Positions 53,401 to 61,822 of a stretch of 64,000 bases of DNA are shown in pieces. Source of the stretch: Bradyrhizobium liaoningense (GTDB taxonomy: Bacteria; Pseudomonadota; Alphaproteobacteria; Rhizobiales; Xanthobacteraceae); the NCBI RefSeq assembly GCF_018130785.1, contig NZ_JAFCJT010000007.1:124001-188000 (forward strand). The letters are read 5' to 3'. A program made the translations under genes and the position numbers. Position 1 is the first letter of the stretch; each line of letters starts with the position of its first letter. The notes under the pieces were generated by a model. The model ran no database searches. It saw only the letters and a list, made by a program, of their open reading frames with translations, and was not told the origin of the DNA.

Positions 53401-53489
53401 TACGACAGGACGCCGGCGATGACGGCGACAATCATGATGTAGGCGACGAGCGAACGGTGTTTGAGCGCCCATTCGGAGAGATTGATCAT
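50424..53489 (-). CDS. RND efflux permease (AcrB-like superfamily)
   Basis: The 1021-residue inner-membrane pump has 12 helices and two large periplasmic loops. The proton relay Asp401-Asp402 is in LALLVDDAMTTTD, within TM4. FFPSSDRPELLVDLSLPQNAS opens the second loop and GMIPIAPTVFWGPMAFAIMGG lies near the end. The sequence fits the multidrug/organic-solvent branch rather than the CusA metal branch, but substrates cannot be told. It overlaps the adaptor gene by 4 bases. No outer-membrane factor gene is adjacent, so it likely borrows a TolC-like channel. Confidence 0.93.
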   Translation of the reverse strand: MINLSEWALKHRSLVAYIMIVAVIAGVLSYFRLGRSEDPTFIIKTMVVQAAWPGATVEETLKQVTERLERKLQETPHLDFLRSFTRAGVTTIFVNLQGSASAKEVLDTWYQVRKNVGDIRHTLPAGIVGPGFNDDFGDTFGIIYGFTSDGFTHRELRDRVEDIRSKLLQVPDVSKIELLGAQDERIFVEFSMKELASLGIDRSALIAALQAQNIVRPAGTIQTGDESLSLRVSGAFTSEQDVANTNFVAGGRVLRLSDIAQVRRDYSDPPQPQFRVNGEPAIGLAIAMRDGGDILALGANIKKLMKQVTADLPIGIEPKLIADQAVTVDGAISEFMTSLLQAIAIILVVSFISLGVRPGLIIALSIPLTLAIVFPIMQMAGIDMQRISLGALIIALALLVDDAMTTTDATLNRLAEGDDKVEAATYAFRTYAFAMLAGTLVTIAGFVPVGFAASSAGEYTFSLFAVVSIALIVSWFVAVIFAPLLGVVILKPPRAAATADPGRIFRWYRSFLTFAMRAKWLTILVSLALFVASFLVLPLIPRQFFPSSDRPELLVDLSLPQNASIYASESAAQRLDAALKGDPDVARWSTYVGRGAIRFYLPLNVQLPNNFFTQAVIVAKDVAARERLRLKLEKILSNEFPNAISRVYPLELGPPVGWPVQYRVSGPDVGQVREIALKLARIIATNPKAEKVNFDWIEPARQVRIRVDQDEARLLGLSSQALAGVLNTVVSGTSVTQVRDDIYLVDVIARATDEQRVSLATLRTVQVPVPGGRTVPLSQFATFEYGQEYPLIWRRDRVPTLTVQADTIAGALPETVVTALSPDVEALTKTLPAGYHVVVGGTVEESKKSQASVIAVVPVMLLIMLTVLMVQLQSFQRLFLVLSVAPLGLIGVVAALLLSGRPLGFVAILGILALLGMITKNAVILIGQIEAERSQGKTVWDAAIDASSSRFRPIMLTAVSTVLGMIPIAPTVFWGPMAFAIMGGLLVATILTLIFLPTLYVAWFRGTERSADPSNPKEAAA

Positions 53490-54595
53490 GGCTCTGACCC
53501 GAGCAGGCGAATCGTCTGGCCCGGGTGAAGGGCCTGAACGCCCGCTGTGACCACGATTTCGCCGGTGTCCAGCCCCTGGGAAACGATCACCCGCGCCTGG
53601 TCAAAGCGCAAGACGTCGACGTTTCGGATTGAAACCGTTTTGGTCGATGGATCGACAATCCATACCGCGGGTCGCTGATTGATCTTCGTCAAAGCCGTTG
53701 CCGGGATGTCGATGATCGGCACGGCGTCGGTTTGCATGCGCCCGACGACGGTTGCCCCAAGCAGCATGGCGGGGGGGGGGTCAGTCAAGCCGACTTTGAC
53801 CTCGAAGGTCCGGGTGACAGGATTGGCCTGAGCGGCGACTTCGCGGATTCGCCCCTGCGCGGTCACTGCCGGATCGTCCGTCAGGCTGACGGTGATCCGG
53901 GGATCGCTCGGTGCTGATCGAAGCAACTGGGCCGGAACGTCGAAAACCGCGTCGCGGCCATCTTTCCGTGCAAGCCTGGCGATCATTTGCCCTGCCTGAA
54001 CAACTTCCCCCGCGCCGGGGCCTGTCGCAGTTATTGTTCCCGGCGCATCGGCCTTGAGTTCGGTGAAGCTTACCAAATCGTGTGCGGTATGGAGCTGGGC
54101 TTCGGCGGCATCCACTTGCGATTGGGCGGTTTGCTGCGCTTTCGTCGCCAGTTCGAAATTGGCCCGCGTGGTCCATCCCTGCGCAAGAAGCGTCTCCTGG
54201 CGCTCGTAATGATTGCGCGCCTGCGTCAACTGCCCCTGGGCGGCCGCGAGACCTGCCTGTGCCTGCCGCAATGCGTTCAACTCGTTTTGCGGTTCAAGCC
54301 GTGCCATAACTTGCCCGGCTTGCACCCGGTCCCCGAGCTTGGCGCTGTTTTCCAATAGCCGCCCGGAAATTCGAAACGCCAAAGTTACTTCATCTTCAGC
54401 TTCGATACGGCCGGTAAATGTCAGCGCCTCGCCTGCCTCGCGCTTCTCAACGGATATGGTTCTAACCGGGCGGGCTGGCGGAGCTGCGGTCCCTGTCTCT
54501 CTCTGGCAGGCCGCGAGCGACATTGCTGGTGCGATCGCAACAAGCGCCGTCATCAGCAATCGATACGACTTTGTCCTGCCGGGGCTTGAAGGCAT
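53486..54595 (-). CDS. RND periplasmic adaptor lipoprotein
   Basis: This 369-residue membrane-fusion protein has a lipoprotein signal (MSLAAC, lipid-attached Cys ~29). The lipoyl half (GRLLENSAKLGDRVQAGQVMARLEP, span ~77-101), a coiled-coil hairpin (~105-165) and the second lipoyl half (LKADAPGTITATG) follow, then a beta-barrel and a membrane-proximal domain. It connects the RND pump to an outer-membrane channel. Ten consecutive G on the plus strand (53772-53781) encode the Asp-Pro-Pro-Pro segment and are a potential slippage site. Confidence 0.92.
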   Translation of the reverse strand: MPSSPGRTKSYRLLMTALVAIAPAMSLAACQRETGTAAPPARPVRTISVEKREAGEALTFTGRIEAEDEVTLAFRISGRLLENSAKLGDRVQAGQVMARLEPQNELNALRQAQAGLAAAQGQLTQARNHYERQETLLAQGWTTRANFELATKAQQTAQSQVDAAEAQLHTAHDLVSFTELKADAPGTITATGPGAGEVVQAGQMIARLARKDGRDAVFDVPAQLLRSAPSDPRITVSLTDDPAVTAQGRIREVAAQANPVTRTFEVKVGLTDPPPAMLLGATVVGRMQTDAVPIIDIPATALTKINQRPAVWIVDPSTKTVSIRNVDVLRFDQARVIVSQGLDTGEIVVTAGVQALHPGQTIRLLGSEP

Positions 54596-55001
54596 AGCAA
54601 GACCTATCAGCTGCAGATCGATCCCGATAAGTATTCTCCGTCAGGCCAAAACCCCCCGCCATCAGGAAATATACTGAGCGCTCCTGCCGATTGCCCCAGC
54701 CTTGAGTCAGCAGGCCTCCCGCTTTTTGGCGTTGTCTACGGCGTGACCGTTAAGTGACTGAAATCGCATTCAATCTTGAATTGTGGCGGGGAAAAATTGA
54801 AAACTCGAGTAAAAGTGCACTATGCAAAATGTGCCAAATGGCATCGCCTTTTTCGGCTACGAAAACAGATGCTTGACGAGTGTTTTCCAGAGGGTATTTA
54901 CTTAAGGCAAGCCCAGAAAGCGACGCAGATTTAACGTTGCTCAAGGAAACGGCCAGTTCTAAAGGCCGCGCAACCTGGGGAATATCAGGGGCAGGACCGT
55001 G
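54596..55001. other. Divergent intergenic region between RND adaptor and histidine kinase
   Basis: This is a relatively AT-rich stretch with no gene signature. It must hold both promoters. The arrangement raises the possibility that the two-component genes control the pump, but no operator is identifiable. Confidence 0.45.
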
Positions 55002-56150
55002 ATGAGTCCGCGACCAGCGTACCACGAGCTCCACTGGATACATGCTCCGGAATATCTCTTCGGAATGCAGATTTCGAATGCCGGACAGTTCTTCTACGCG
55101 AGCATGAATCCGGCCTTCGAACGCGCGCTCGGAATTTCAATCAGCCGCGAAACAGCAGTTCGTGACTGCATGAGCGAAGAGGACGCGAAGGCCATCTGCG
55201 ATTCCTGCGATGCATGTCTGGCCAAGGGAAAGTCAGTTCATGACCGGCACCGCCTTACACTCGGTGGACGCCGACGCGAGTTTGATACGACGATCAATCC
55301 CGTTCGTGATTCGCAAAGCGGGAATATTGTCAAGCTAGTCGGTAGCCACCGCGTGATCGACGCGCGGGCGACCGGCGATGCCGTCGACAGGACGGCCAAA
55401 AGACGGGCTACAGCAGAACTCGAGCTCCGGTTGTTATCGCTTCAGGAAGAGGTGCAACAGCGGATTGCATCCGATCTACATGATTCGACTTGCCAGCATT
55501 TGATTGCCGCCAGCTTGACCGTCATGCGGTTGAGGCGCGCAATAAGCGACAACGGTAGCGTAGAGAAACTCATGGACGATATCGATGCGTCGATAGATCA
55601 GGCGCAGAGGGAAATTCGTGCGTTTACCTACCTGCTCCATCCCCGGAATCTGTCGACCGACGGCCTGAAGCTTACGATCGAACAGTTTGTAGGGGGATTT
55701 TCGGCGCGCACTTCACTGAAGACCAGTCTCCAGATTGCTCCCGAAGTTGACAGGTTATCCTACGAGCGGCAGCGCGCTGTGCTGAGAGTCATTCAAGAAG
55801 CCCTTGCGAACGTCTTCCGTCATGCCCAAGCGACGCACGTGAATGTCGCAATGGAGGCTACGGATACGCATTTCAAGCTTCAGGTTGCTGACAACGGCCG
55901 CGGCATGCCAACCAATCAAGCGAGATCAGGCCCTAAGGCGATCTCATTTGGCGTCGGAATTCCGGCAATGAGAGCCAGATTGCGTCAGTTGGGCGGCACC
56001 CTGGAAATCCATTCTTCATCAGCAAAAGGGGGGCGAGGTACCACGTTGTGTGCAGATCTCCCGCACGGTCTTTTGCTCAAGAGGGCGCGACAGCCGGTGC
56101 AGCGTCATGGCCAACTGGAGCATCACAGATCCATTGCAGGGCGGCATTGA
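55002..56150 (+). CDS. PAS-containing histidine kinase, NarX/DegS class (HisKA_3)
   Basis: This is a soluble kinase of 382 residues; GTG at 54999 is an alternative start. The N-terminal ~115 residues form a PAS-like sensor with DCMSEEDAKAICDSCDACL, whose Cys-rich segment could bind a cofactor or sense redox state. The dimerisation domain has the HisKA_3 motif RIASDLHDSTCQHL with phospho-acceptor His160. The ATPase has ALANVFRHAQATHV, DNGRGM and GVGIPAMRARLRQLGG. Kinases of this class partner with NarL-type regulators, and two follow immediately. Confidence 0.9.
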   Translation: MSPRPAYHELHWIHAPEYLFGMQISNAGQFFYASMNPAFERALGISISRETAVRDCMSEEDAKAICDSCDACLAKGKSVHDRHRLTLGGRRREFDTTINPVRDSQSGNIVKLVGSHRVIDARATGDAVDRTAKRRATAELELRLLSLQEEVQQRIASDLHDSTCQHLIAASLTVMRLRRAISDNGSVEKLMDDIDASIDQAQREIRAFTYLLHPRNLSTDGLKLTIEQFVGGFSARTSLKTSLQIAPEVDRLSYERQRAVLRVIQEALANVFRHAQATHVNVAMEATDTHFKLQVADNGRGMPTNQARSGPKAISFGVGIPAMRARLRQLGGTLEIHSSSAKGGRGTTLCADLPHGLLLKRARQPVQRHGQLEHHRSIAGRH

Positions 56151-56261
56151 AGCGCCAGCCGCTCGAAATGTTTGAGGGACGCAGAATATCCAAGGAGGTC
56201 TGGAGACGAACGATGGGTTGTCGATGCCTGACGCAACCCGGCATTGGAGTTTTCTTCGATC

Positions 56262-56891
56262 ATGAAACGGATTCTAATAGCTGACGATCATGAAACAGTG
56301 AGATGCGGACTACGCGCCCTGTTGGAAGGGCGCGCCGGTTGGGAGGTCGTAGTTGAGGCACGCGATGGCAAGGAGGCGGTCGCTGGGGCCGTGGAAGAAA
56401 GGCCTGACGTTGCCATTGTAGACTACGCGATGCCCTTTATGACAGGTATAGAAGTTGCACGGCGCATCAGGGAACATCAGCAAGAAACGGAAATACTCAT
56501 CTTCACGATGCACGATTCAGATGTGCTTGCGTTGCAGGCGTTTCAGGCAGGTGCCCGTGCATTTCTGTTGAAATCTGATGCAAACAAAATGCTCCTGGCG
56601 GCGGTCGAGTCATTGATAACTCATAAGCCGTTCTACGCGGGCGCTTTCCCAGGCGAACTGAAGGGTAGGGTGACTGGAAAGGGCGAGCCGAACCAGGTGC
56701 TTTCGCCTCGAGAGAAGACGGTCGTGAAACTGGTTGCGGAAGGGCACAGCAATAAGGACGTAAGCGCTATCTTGAATCTCAGCATAAAGACTACGGAGAC
56801 GCATCGAGCGGCCGCCATGCGCAAGCTTAACATAAATTCAACGGCGGGCCTGGTTCGATACGCCGTTCGTAGCAAGCTCGTGGAGGCATGA
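56262..56891 (+). CDS. NarL/FixJ-family response regulator 1
   Basis: This 209-residue regulator starts MKRILIADDHETVR. Asp54 in VAIVDYAMP is the phosphorylation site, with Asp8/Asp9 and Lys (LLKSDA) completing the pocket. The LuxR-type helix-turn-helix (LSPREKTVVKLVAEGHSNKDV, span ~148-168) ends with TTETHRAAAMRKL. It lies 111 bases after the kinase. It is about two-thirds identical by eye to the regulator at 57158, so one is a duplicate of the other. Confidence 0.92.
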   Translation: MKRILIADDHETVRCGLRALLEGRAGWEVVVEARDGKEAVAGAVEERPDVAIVDYAMPFMTGIEVARRIREHQQETEILIFTMHDSDVLALQAFQAGARAFLLKSDANKMLLAAVESLITHKPFYAGAFPGELKGRVTGKGEPNQVLSPREKTVVKLVAEGHSNKDVSAILNLSIKTTETHRAAAMRKLNINSTAGLVRYAVRSKLVEA

Positions 56892-57157
56892 GAACGCGGT
56901 TCCAATCGTCTCGTCAGATTGCGCTGCACCCATTCTGCGGGGGGCCGGGGAGCTTGACCCGGCAGGTGGCGGGCGACGGCGCCTCTAACGTGTCGAGGAG
57001 TGTTCAATCGAGAAATCCGAATACTCATCCCTGGAGTTTCAGGGTTTTGTGGGATTAACGGCAGGCAAGCCGATCAGTATGATGAACCCATCCTGCTGTC
57101 GCATTGCCAAGCCGCCGATCGCCCTAGCCGGTGGTTCCAACCGACAGGAACGTCACT

Positions 57158-57793
57158 GTGAAGCAGATCCTGATTGCGGATGACCATGAAGTCGTTCGGT
57201 CCGGCCTTCGCGCGATCATCGAAACTCGCGCCGACTGGACCGTGGGCGGGGAAGCTGTCGATGGCAAGGACGCCGTTGCGTTAGCTTTGAAATTGAAGCC
57301 GGATGTCGCAGTCGTCGATTACTCGATGCCCGTCATGAATGGGTTGGAGGTCAGCCGTCGAATTAAATTGCATCATCTACGCGCGGAAGTGCTCATTCTC
57401 ACAATGCATGAAAGCGAAGAAATTCTTACGGAAGTCCTTCTGGCAGGCGTGCGGGGAGTCCTGCTCAAGTCAGATGCGAAGAGTCACCTAATTGCGGCTA
57501 TCGAAGCATTACTTGACCATCGACCTTATTTCACCAGTGCCTTGTTGGAAAAGTTGCTTCATGACTATCAGTCAAACAAGAAGGGGAGATCGGAGATCCT
57601 GCTATCTTCGCGAGAACAGAGCGTTGTTCAATTGATTGCGGAAGGACACACCAACAAGTCCGTGGGCGCGATTTTGAATCTCAGCGTGAAGACGGTCGAG
57701 ACCCATCGCGCATCGGCAATGCGTAAACTCAATATTTCCTCGACTGCCGAGTTGGTCCGGTATGCTATTCGTACAAAATTGATCGGACTTTGA
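57158..57793 (+). CDS. NarL/FixJ-family response regulator 2 (paralogue of 56262)
   Basis: This 211-residue regulator has a GTG start (VKQILIADDHEVVR); a GTG at 57131 adds nine residues. Asp54 in VAVVDYSMP, VLLKSDAKSH and the LuxR-type helix-turn-helix with TVETHRASAMRKL are present. A 270-base spacer from regulator 1 suggests its own promoter. The duplicated regulators may answer to the single kinase at 55002. Confidence 0.9.
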   Translation: MKQILIADDHEVVRSGLRAIIETRADWTVGGEAVDGKDAVALALKLKPDVAVVDYSMPVMNGLEVSRRIKLHHLRAEVLILTMHESEEILTEVLLAGVRGVLLKSDAKSHLIAAIEALLDHRPYFTSALLEKLLHDYQSNKKGRSEILLSSREQSVVQLIAEGHTNKSVGAILNLSVKTVETHRASAMRKLNISSTAELVRYAIRTKLIGL

Positions 57794-57936
57794 AAGGAAT
57801 ATCGTCCTCTGAACCTGCTCTCCCGTTGACGCGCGCTCGCAGTTGGAGTTTCCACGGTGAGCTATTGATCTCCAATGATCCGATTTTGGCTCGGTTGGAG
57901 AAATCCCCTTGAGAGATCAAGGCGAGCTGCATGTCA

Positions 57937-57979
57937 CTTAATCAGCGGGTCCCAGGTTCGGGCCCTGGTGCGCCCACCA
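57937..57979 (+). repeat. Right copy of tRNA-Lys 3'-end direct repeat (putative attR)
   Basis: These 43 bases match 194-236 except G for A at 57961, in the same orientation. There is no 5' half of a tRNA, so this is not a functional gene. It is the expected leftover of island integration into tRNA-Lys. The changed position corresponds to T-loop A58 of the tRNA, consistent with relaxed selection on this copy. Confidence 0.75.
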
Positions 57980-58067
57980 TATAATTACTCGACACCACAG
58001 TCGCTATGGAAAGACGGAGAGGTACGTCAGGGTCAAGCTGATGACCTCCGTGCCAATGGCAACAGCT

Positions 58068-58355
58068 CTAACGTCCTAGTACTCGCCGGACGCAAAGCAT
58101 TCTGATTTCGTTAGTTTGGTGTAGTTGCTCAGCACTCGGGCGATCAATGGAGCCGAGAGTCTCGGTACTAAATTTCGCTTCCAACTCTGAGGCCATACAG
58201 TTGCAAATCTGCAAGCAAGCGTCCGTCGAAAAGTCGCCTTGCTGCGCGCAACCGTTTCGGCACGCTGAGAGAAACTGCGGTCGCCATTCTGCAGCCGTGG
58301 CGATTGTTATAAAACTGATAGCAGCTATCGTCAGAGCTGGGAGAAACGCGGACAT
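58068..58355 (-). CDS. Small secreted Cys-rich hypothetical protein
   Basis: The 95-residue protein starts MSAFLPALTIAAISF with a Sec signal peptide ending near TATAA. The mature part has six Cys, five of them in the segment with SACRNGCAQQGDF and DACLQICNCMASELE, suggesting disulphide bonds in the periplasm. No family is recognised. It is the first gene right of the putative att site. Confidence 0.6.
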   Translation of the reverse strand: MSAFLPALTIAAISFITIATAAEWRPQFLSACRNGCAQQGDFSTDACLQICNCMASELEAKFSTETLGSIDRPSAEQLHQTNEIRMLCVRRVLGR

Positions 58356-58432
58356 TGCTTCGCTTCCCTTCTTAGTTTGCTGAGGGGCCGCTCTAATTCG
58401 TCTCCAGCTTTTTTGCCCCTAGCAATATCTAG

Positions 58433-58693
58433 CTATTTGCGTAGTCGTCCCCTGAAGCGGAACCACAAATGACCGATCAGTGATAGGACTATGGCGGTCA
58501 GAATTATCGGGAGCCAGATCGACGTGGTTATGATGAACAAGGATATGATCACCACACGTCCAAAGACCGATTCGCTGACCGGATTCTTAAGACGAGCGAA
58601 ATAGGCGTAGATAATAAAGATGGTGGCCGGCACCATCCACGCGGCGACAAGCACCAGTAACAGGTCAACAAGTTGGCTGGCATAATGGTGCAT
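58433..58693 (-). CDS. Small membrane protein
   Basis: The 86-residue protein starts MHHYASQLVDLLLVL right after a near-perfect AGGAGGT. It has two or three hydrophobic helices (~8-31 and ~44-74) and a basic C-terminus (FRFRGRLRK). No function can be assigned. Confidence 0.65.
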   Translation of the reverse strand: MHHYASQLVDLLLVLVAAWMVPATIFIIYAYFARLKNPVSESVFGRVVIISLFIITTSIWLPIILTAIVLSLIGHLWFRFRGRLRK

Positions 58694-58876
58694 GAGCGCA
58701 CCTCCTGACAGCGTCGCCGCGAATTGCTGTCACCGCCGCGAGAGATGCGGTGATTGTCGACGATAATTGATCTCTGTTCGCGTTGGTGGGCATCTGCACG
58801 CTCGGCATCGCTGTCACGGGCCGCGGCCCAAGCTCATGCGAACCCGCAGCCTCCGATTCGCCTGAGCTAGGGCCTC

Positions 58877-59665
58877 TCAACGCGCGCTCGTCGAGATTGC
58901 TCGGGCAAGGGCTCGTCCAATGCAATCATAACCATCGGCCGTGTTGTGCAATCCGTCCCACGTTACAAGCGCGCTTTGCGCAACTCCGGCACTGACCGAG
59001 TTTCGCATCAGCGCAAAACGAGAGAATAGCCCGACCCGTTCCTGTCTTGCGACATCGATGATGATGTCCTCCATCGTCGAATAGCCGGCCGAGGCGAGCA
59101 CCTGTGGCGCATATTGCAGATCCATCAACACGACATCGGCTGACCCCGCCTTAAGTGCCCTTACCCCTTCAACAACGCTTCTCTTGAGCCCCTGGTCCGG
59201 CCGGCCACCCCAGGCGACGTCATTAGTACCCAGTTGCCAGATAACGAGATCAGGCATGTGCGCGAAAACGTCACGCTCGAACCGTGCGACGTTGTTCGGA
59301 ATCGTATCGCCGACTCGACCGCTGTTGATGACCTCGATCGTGGCGTTGGATCTAAGTCTCGAGAGTTCTCGGCGCATCACCTCTGGATATGTGGCCGCGG
59401 ACCTAAGTACCCAGAGTCCCACCGTTGACGATGATCCGATCGCGACAATCTTTAGCGGCGCACCAGATCTCAAGCGCGCCGCCGTGCGCGGCAATTGTGC
59501 GCCCAGCGAGACGTCCAAATTTGCGGCAAGGCATCTCTCTCCAGACGATCTCTCGTCCTGCGCTTGAGAGGGCGCCGTGCTGGACAATCCGATAATCGCG
59601 GCAGCACCGATCGACGCTATTGTTCGAGCGGTTCGGCTTATGCATGGCAGAACAAATCGATACAT
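58877..59665 (-). CDS. Exported SGNH/GDSL hydrolase
   Basis: This 262-residue esterase-like enzyme has a signal peptide (1-36, ending PSQAQ). The SGNH blocks are present: Ser79 in VAIGSSSTVG (GSS replacing GDS), Gly119 in NSGRVGDT, Asn148 in QLGTNDVAW, and Asp237/His240 in TWDGLHNTADGY. The family removes acyl or acetyl groups from lipids or polysaccharides. The start MYRFVLPCISRT is chosen because it begins the signal peptide; the frame is open 44 codons further. It is divergent from the membrane hydrolase at 59787, suggesting related envelope chemistry. Confidence 0.85.
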   Translation of the reverse strand: MYRFVLPCISRTARTIASIGAAAIIGLSSTAPSQAQDERSSGERCLAANLDVSLGAQLPRTAARLRSGAPLKIVAIGSSSTVGLWVLRSAATYPEVMRRELSRLRSNATIEVINSGRVGDTIPNNVARFERDVFAHMPDLVIWQLGTNDVAWGGRPDQGLKRSVVEGVRALKAGSADVVLMDLQYAPQVLASAGYSTMEDIIIDVARQERVGLFSRFALMRNSVSAGVAQSALVTWDGLHNTADGYDCIGRALARAISTSAR

Positions 59666-59786
59666 GTTCCCCAATAACTGGTCGTTTCTCTCTTGACAAC
59701 CCTTGGCGTCAAACGTCTGTTTTTGACTACAGGTCGATTGACGACGTGGGGCAGCGAGCAGCACGCATGAGTCCGGGGATGAGACA

Positions 59787-61019
59787 ATGTCCGCCAAGCC
59801 TGTGGCGAAACGGTTGGTATTCCATATCGGCGGCTATGATCCGATCACGTCGCATGCCAGCGCGCAACGACGCTTTGTGCGCGAAATTGCGAGGTTCCAA
59901 GGTACGTGGTCAGTAAAAGCGGCCGTTGACGGTTTGCATGAGACCGCCGACCAGATTCAATGGAATGTGACGACAACTGGTCCCGATTGGCTCGTCGAAA
60001 CCGATTACCGTCTGGTCCGATGGCACGACGTAATTGAGGCCTTCGGGCGTCGAAGCATTGGCTCACGCATTTCCGTCGGCGTTCTTGCGTTTCTGGATTT
60101 CGTTCTGACCGGCACTCTTTGGCGGTACTTGCTGACCAACTGGCGCTACGCACTGTTCTTTCTCTATCCATTGGTCATGTTCGGACTGCTCATCGCGGTC
60201 GCCTTTTTGATTGCCGTGGTTGCATTCAAGATCACCGGATCCATTCCTGTCGCTACCGTTGGCGGTTTCTTCGGAATCGTAGCCGTTTTCGCGGGCCCGT
60301 GGCGCTGGCTCCACCTGGGCGACTTGTTCGACGATTGGATTTTTTCTCGCGAGTATATTCGATACGGTAATTCGGAAATTGAGCAGAGACTGGACAGATT
60401 GGCAGCCGAGCTCGTGGCTGCGGCGAGCGGCTCTGCCGCAGACGAAATTTTGGTCATAGGGCACAGTCTTGGCGCCGTACTTGCGGTCGATCTACTGGAT
60501 CGCGCCTTGAGGCTGGACCCTGCGCTCGATCGGAACAAAACTCCCGTGACATTCTTGAGCGTTGGATCATCCATACTCAAGATCGGCCTGCACCCGCAGG
60601 CAATACGCTTTCGTATGGCTATGGAACGCGTCGCCAATTCACCCGCAATCTTCTGGGGCGACTATCAGGCCCTCGTCGACCTGTTGAACTTTTACAAAAG
60701 CCGGCCAATGGCCGAAATGGGCTTGTCGACAGAAAACGAGGCGATCGTTAGGATTGTGAGACTTAGTCGAATGCTTGACGACGACATGTATCAACGCATC
60801 CGCTTCAACTACTTCCGCGTGCACTGCCAGTTCGTCAGCGGAAATGACAAGCGAACATCGTATGACTACTTCATGCTGACTTGCGGACCTGTTTCAGCCA
60901 AATCCCAGACGCTCGCGCCGGATGGCGCCGTGTCGATGATCGCTGACGACGGAGGGCTTATTGCGAGCGCACCGCCGTCAGCAGGCGGACTGCCAGGTAT
61001 TCCGGGCGCGGTAGCCTAG
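59787..61019 (+). CDS. Membrane-associated alpha/beta hydrolase-like protein
   Basis: The 410-residue protein begins with a strand RLVFHIGGYDP typical of an alpha/beta-hydrolase opening. It has two long hydrophobic segments in mid-protein (~122-148 and ~153-172). The nucleophile elbow is GHSLGA with Ser227. A catalytic Asp/His cannot be assigned surely. The membrane hairpin inserted between strand 1 and the elbow is unusual. Lipid or thioester hydrolysis is plausible. The next gene starts five bases after this stop. Confidence 0.7.
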   Translation: MSAKPVAKRLVFHIGGYDPITSHASAQRRFVREIARFQGTWSVKAAVDGLHETADQIQWNVTTTGPDWLVETDYRLVRWHDVIEAFGRRSIGSRISVGVLAFLDFVLTGTLWRYLLTNWRYALFFLYPLVMFGLLIAVAFLIAVVAFKITGSIPVATVGGFFGIVAVFAGPWRWLHLGDLFDDWIFSREYIRYGNSEIEQRLDRLAAELVAAASGSAADEILVIGHSLGAVLAVDLLDRALRLDPALDRNKTPVTFLSVGSSILKIGLHPQAIRFRMAMERVANSPAIFWGDYQALVDLLNFYKSRPMAEMGLSTENEAIVRIVRLSRMLDDDMYQRIRFNYFRVHCQFVSGNDKRTSYDYFMLTCGPVSAKSQTLAPDGAVSMIADDGGLIASAPPSAGGLPGIPGAVA

Positions 61020-61024
61020 TTCAA

Positions 61025-61609
61025 ATGACGCCCACCATTTCGAAAATCATCTTCGTTGCGTTGGCGATCGGCTGGTACGCTATTCGTTATAAGTACGCGC
61101 GGCGTTCTCGCCGTGCCAGGATCGTGCGGAGCGCTCGCGGCCCCCTGGAAATTGCTCTCCTGCTCATATCTCTTTCGGGACTCGGACTTGTTCCGCTTGT
61201 CTACGTAGCGACAGGAATGCCTCGTTTCGCAGATCACAGCTTTTATCCCTGGTTGGCTTGGCTGGGGTCTTTCTTTGCGATTGCGGCTTTGGCCGTGTTT
61301 CACCTGACTCATCGTGCACTCGGCCGGAATTGGTCGATAAGTCTCGACGTGCGGGAGAACCATGAACTCGTGACGGAAGGGATTTACCGGAGAGTTCGAC
61401 ACCCGATGTATTCGGCATTTTGGCTGTGGGCCATCGCCCAGGCATTGCTGCTGCCGAATTGGATCGCCGGTTTTGCAGGCATTGCCGGCTTCGGGATCTT
61501 GTTCTTTGGCCGCGTTGCAAGAGAAGAGCGAATGATGCTGCAGACGTTTGGCGACAGCTATCGCGAATATATGGCGCGGACCGGTCGAGTCTTCCCCTGG
61601 ATACTCTGA
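61025..61609 (+). CDS. Isoprenylcysteine carboxyl methyltransferase/PEMT-like membrane protein
   Basis: The 194-residue membrane protein has four to five helices and the ICMT/phospholipid-methyltransferase motif VTEGIYRRVRHPMYSAF (~121-137), followed by RVAREERMMLQTFGDSYREYMART. This motif binds S-adenosylmethionine. The acceptor is unknown: small lipids, amines or protein carboxyls. It is separated by five bases from the hydrolase gene, so the pair is cotranscribed and probably acts on the same lipid-like substrate. Confidence 0.85.
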   Translation: MTPTISKIIFVALAIGWYAIRYKYARRSRRARIVRSARGPLEIALLLISLSGLGLVPLVYVATGMPRFADHSFYPWLAWLGSFFAIAALAVFHLTHRALGRNWSISLDVRENHELVTEGIYRRVRHPMYSAFWLWAIAQALLLPNWIAGFAGIAGFGILFFGRVAREERMMLQTFGDSYREYMARTGRVFPWIL

Positions 61610-61822
61610 GGTGGAGCCCGACAGGTGTCGACCTGTGGTGCTCACGGGGCTGATTTGGAACCGGATACCTCAATTTGCGTGCCATTTCCGCAACATACGG
61701 TAGAAAAAGCTGCCGGAACCGCCGACTCCACGGTCTATTCGTTTGGTGCCGTGGCGAGTGTCGGGTTATTCCTATGTGTGTCAGGTGAATTCAATCGCTC
61801 CCGAACAAAATGGTGAGATCCG

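Noticed and set aside
57937..57979. A second tRNA-Lys gene
   Set aside because: Only the 3' 43 bases are present; the acceptor 5' strand, D arm and anticodon 5' stem are absent.
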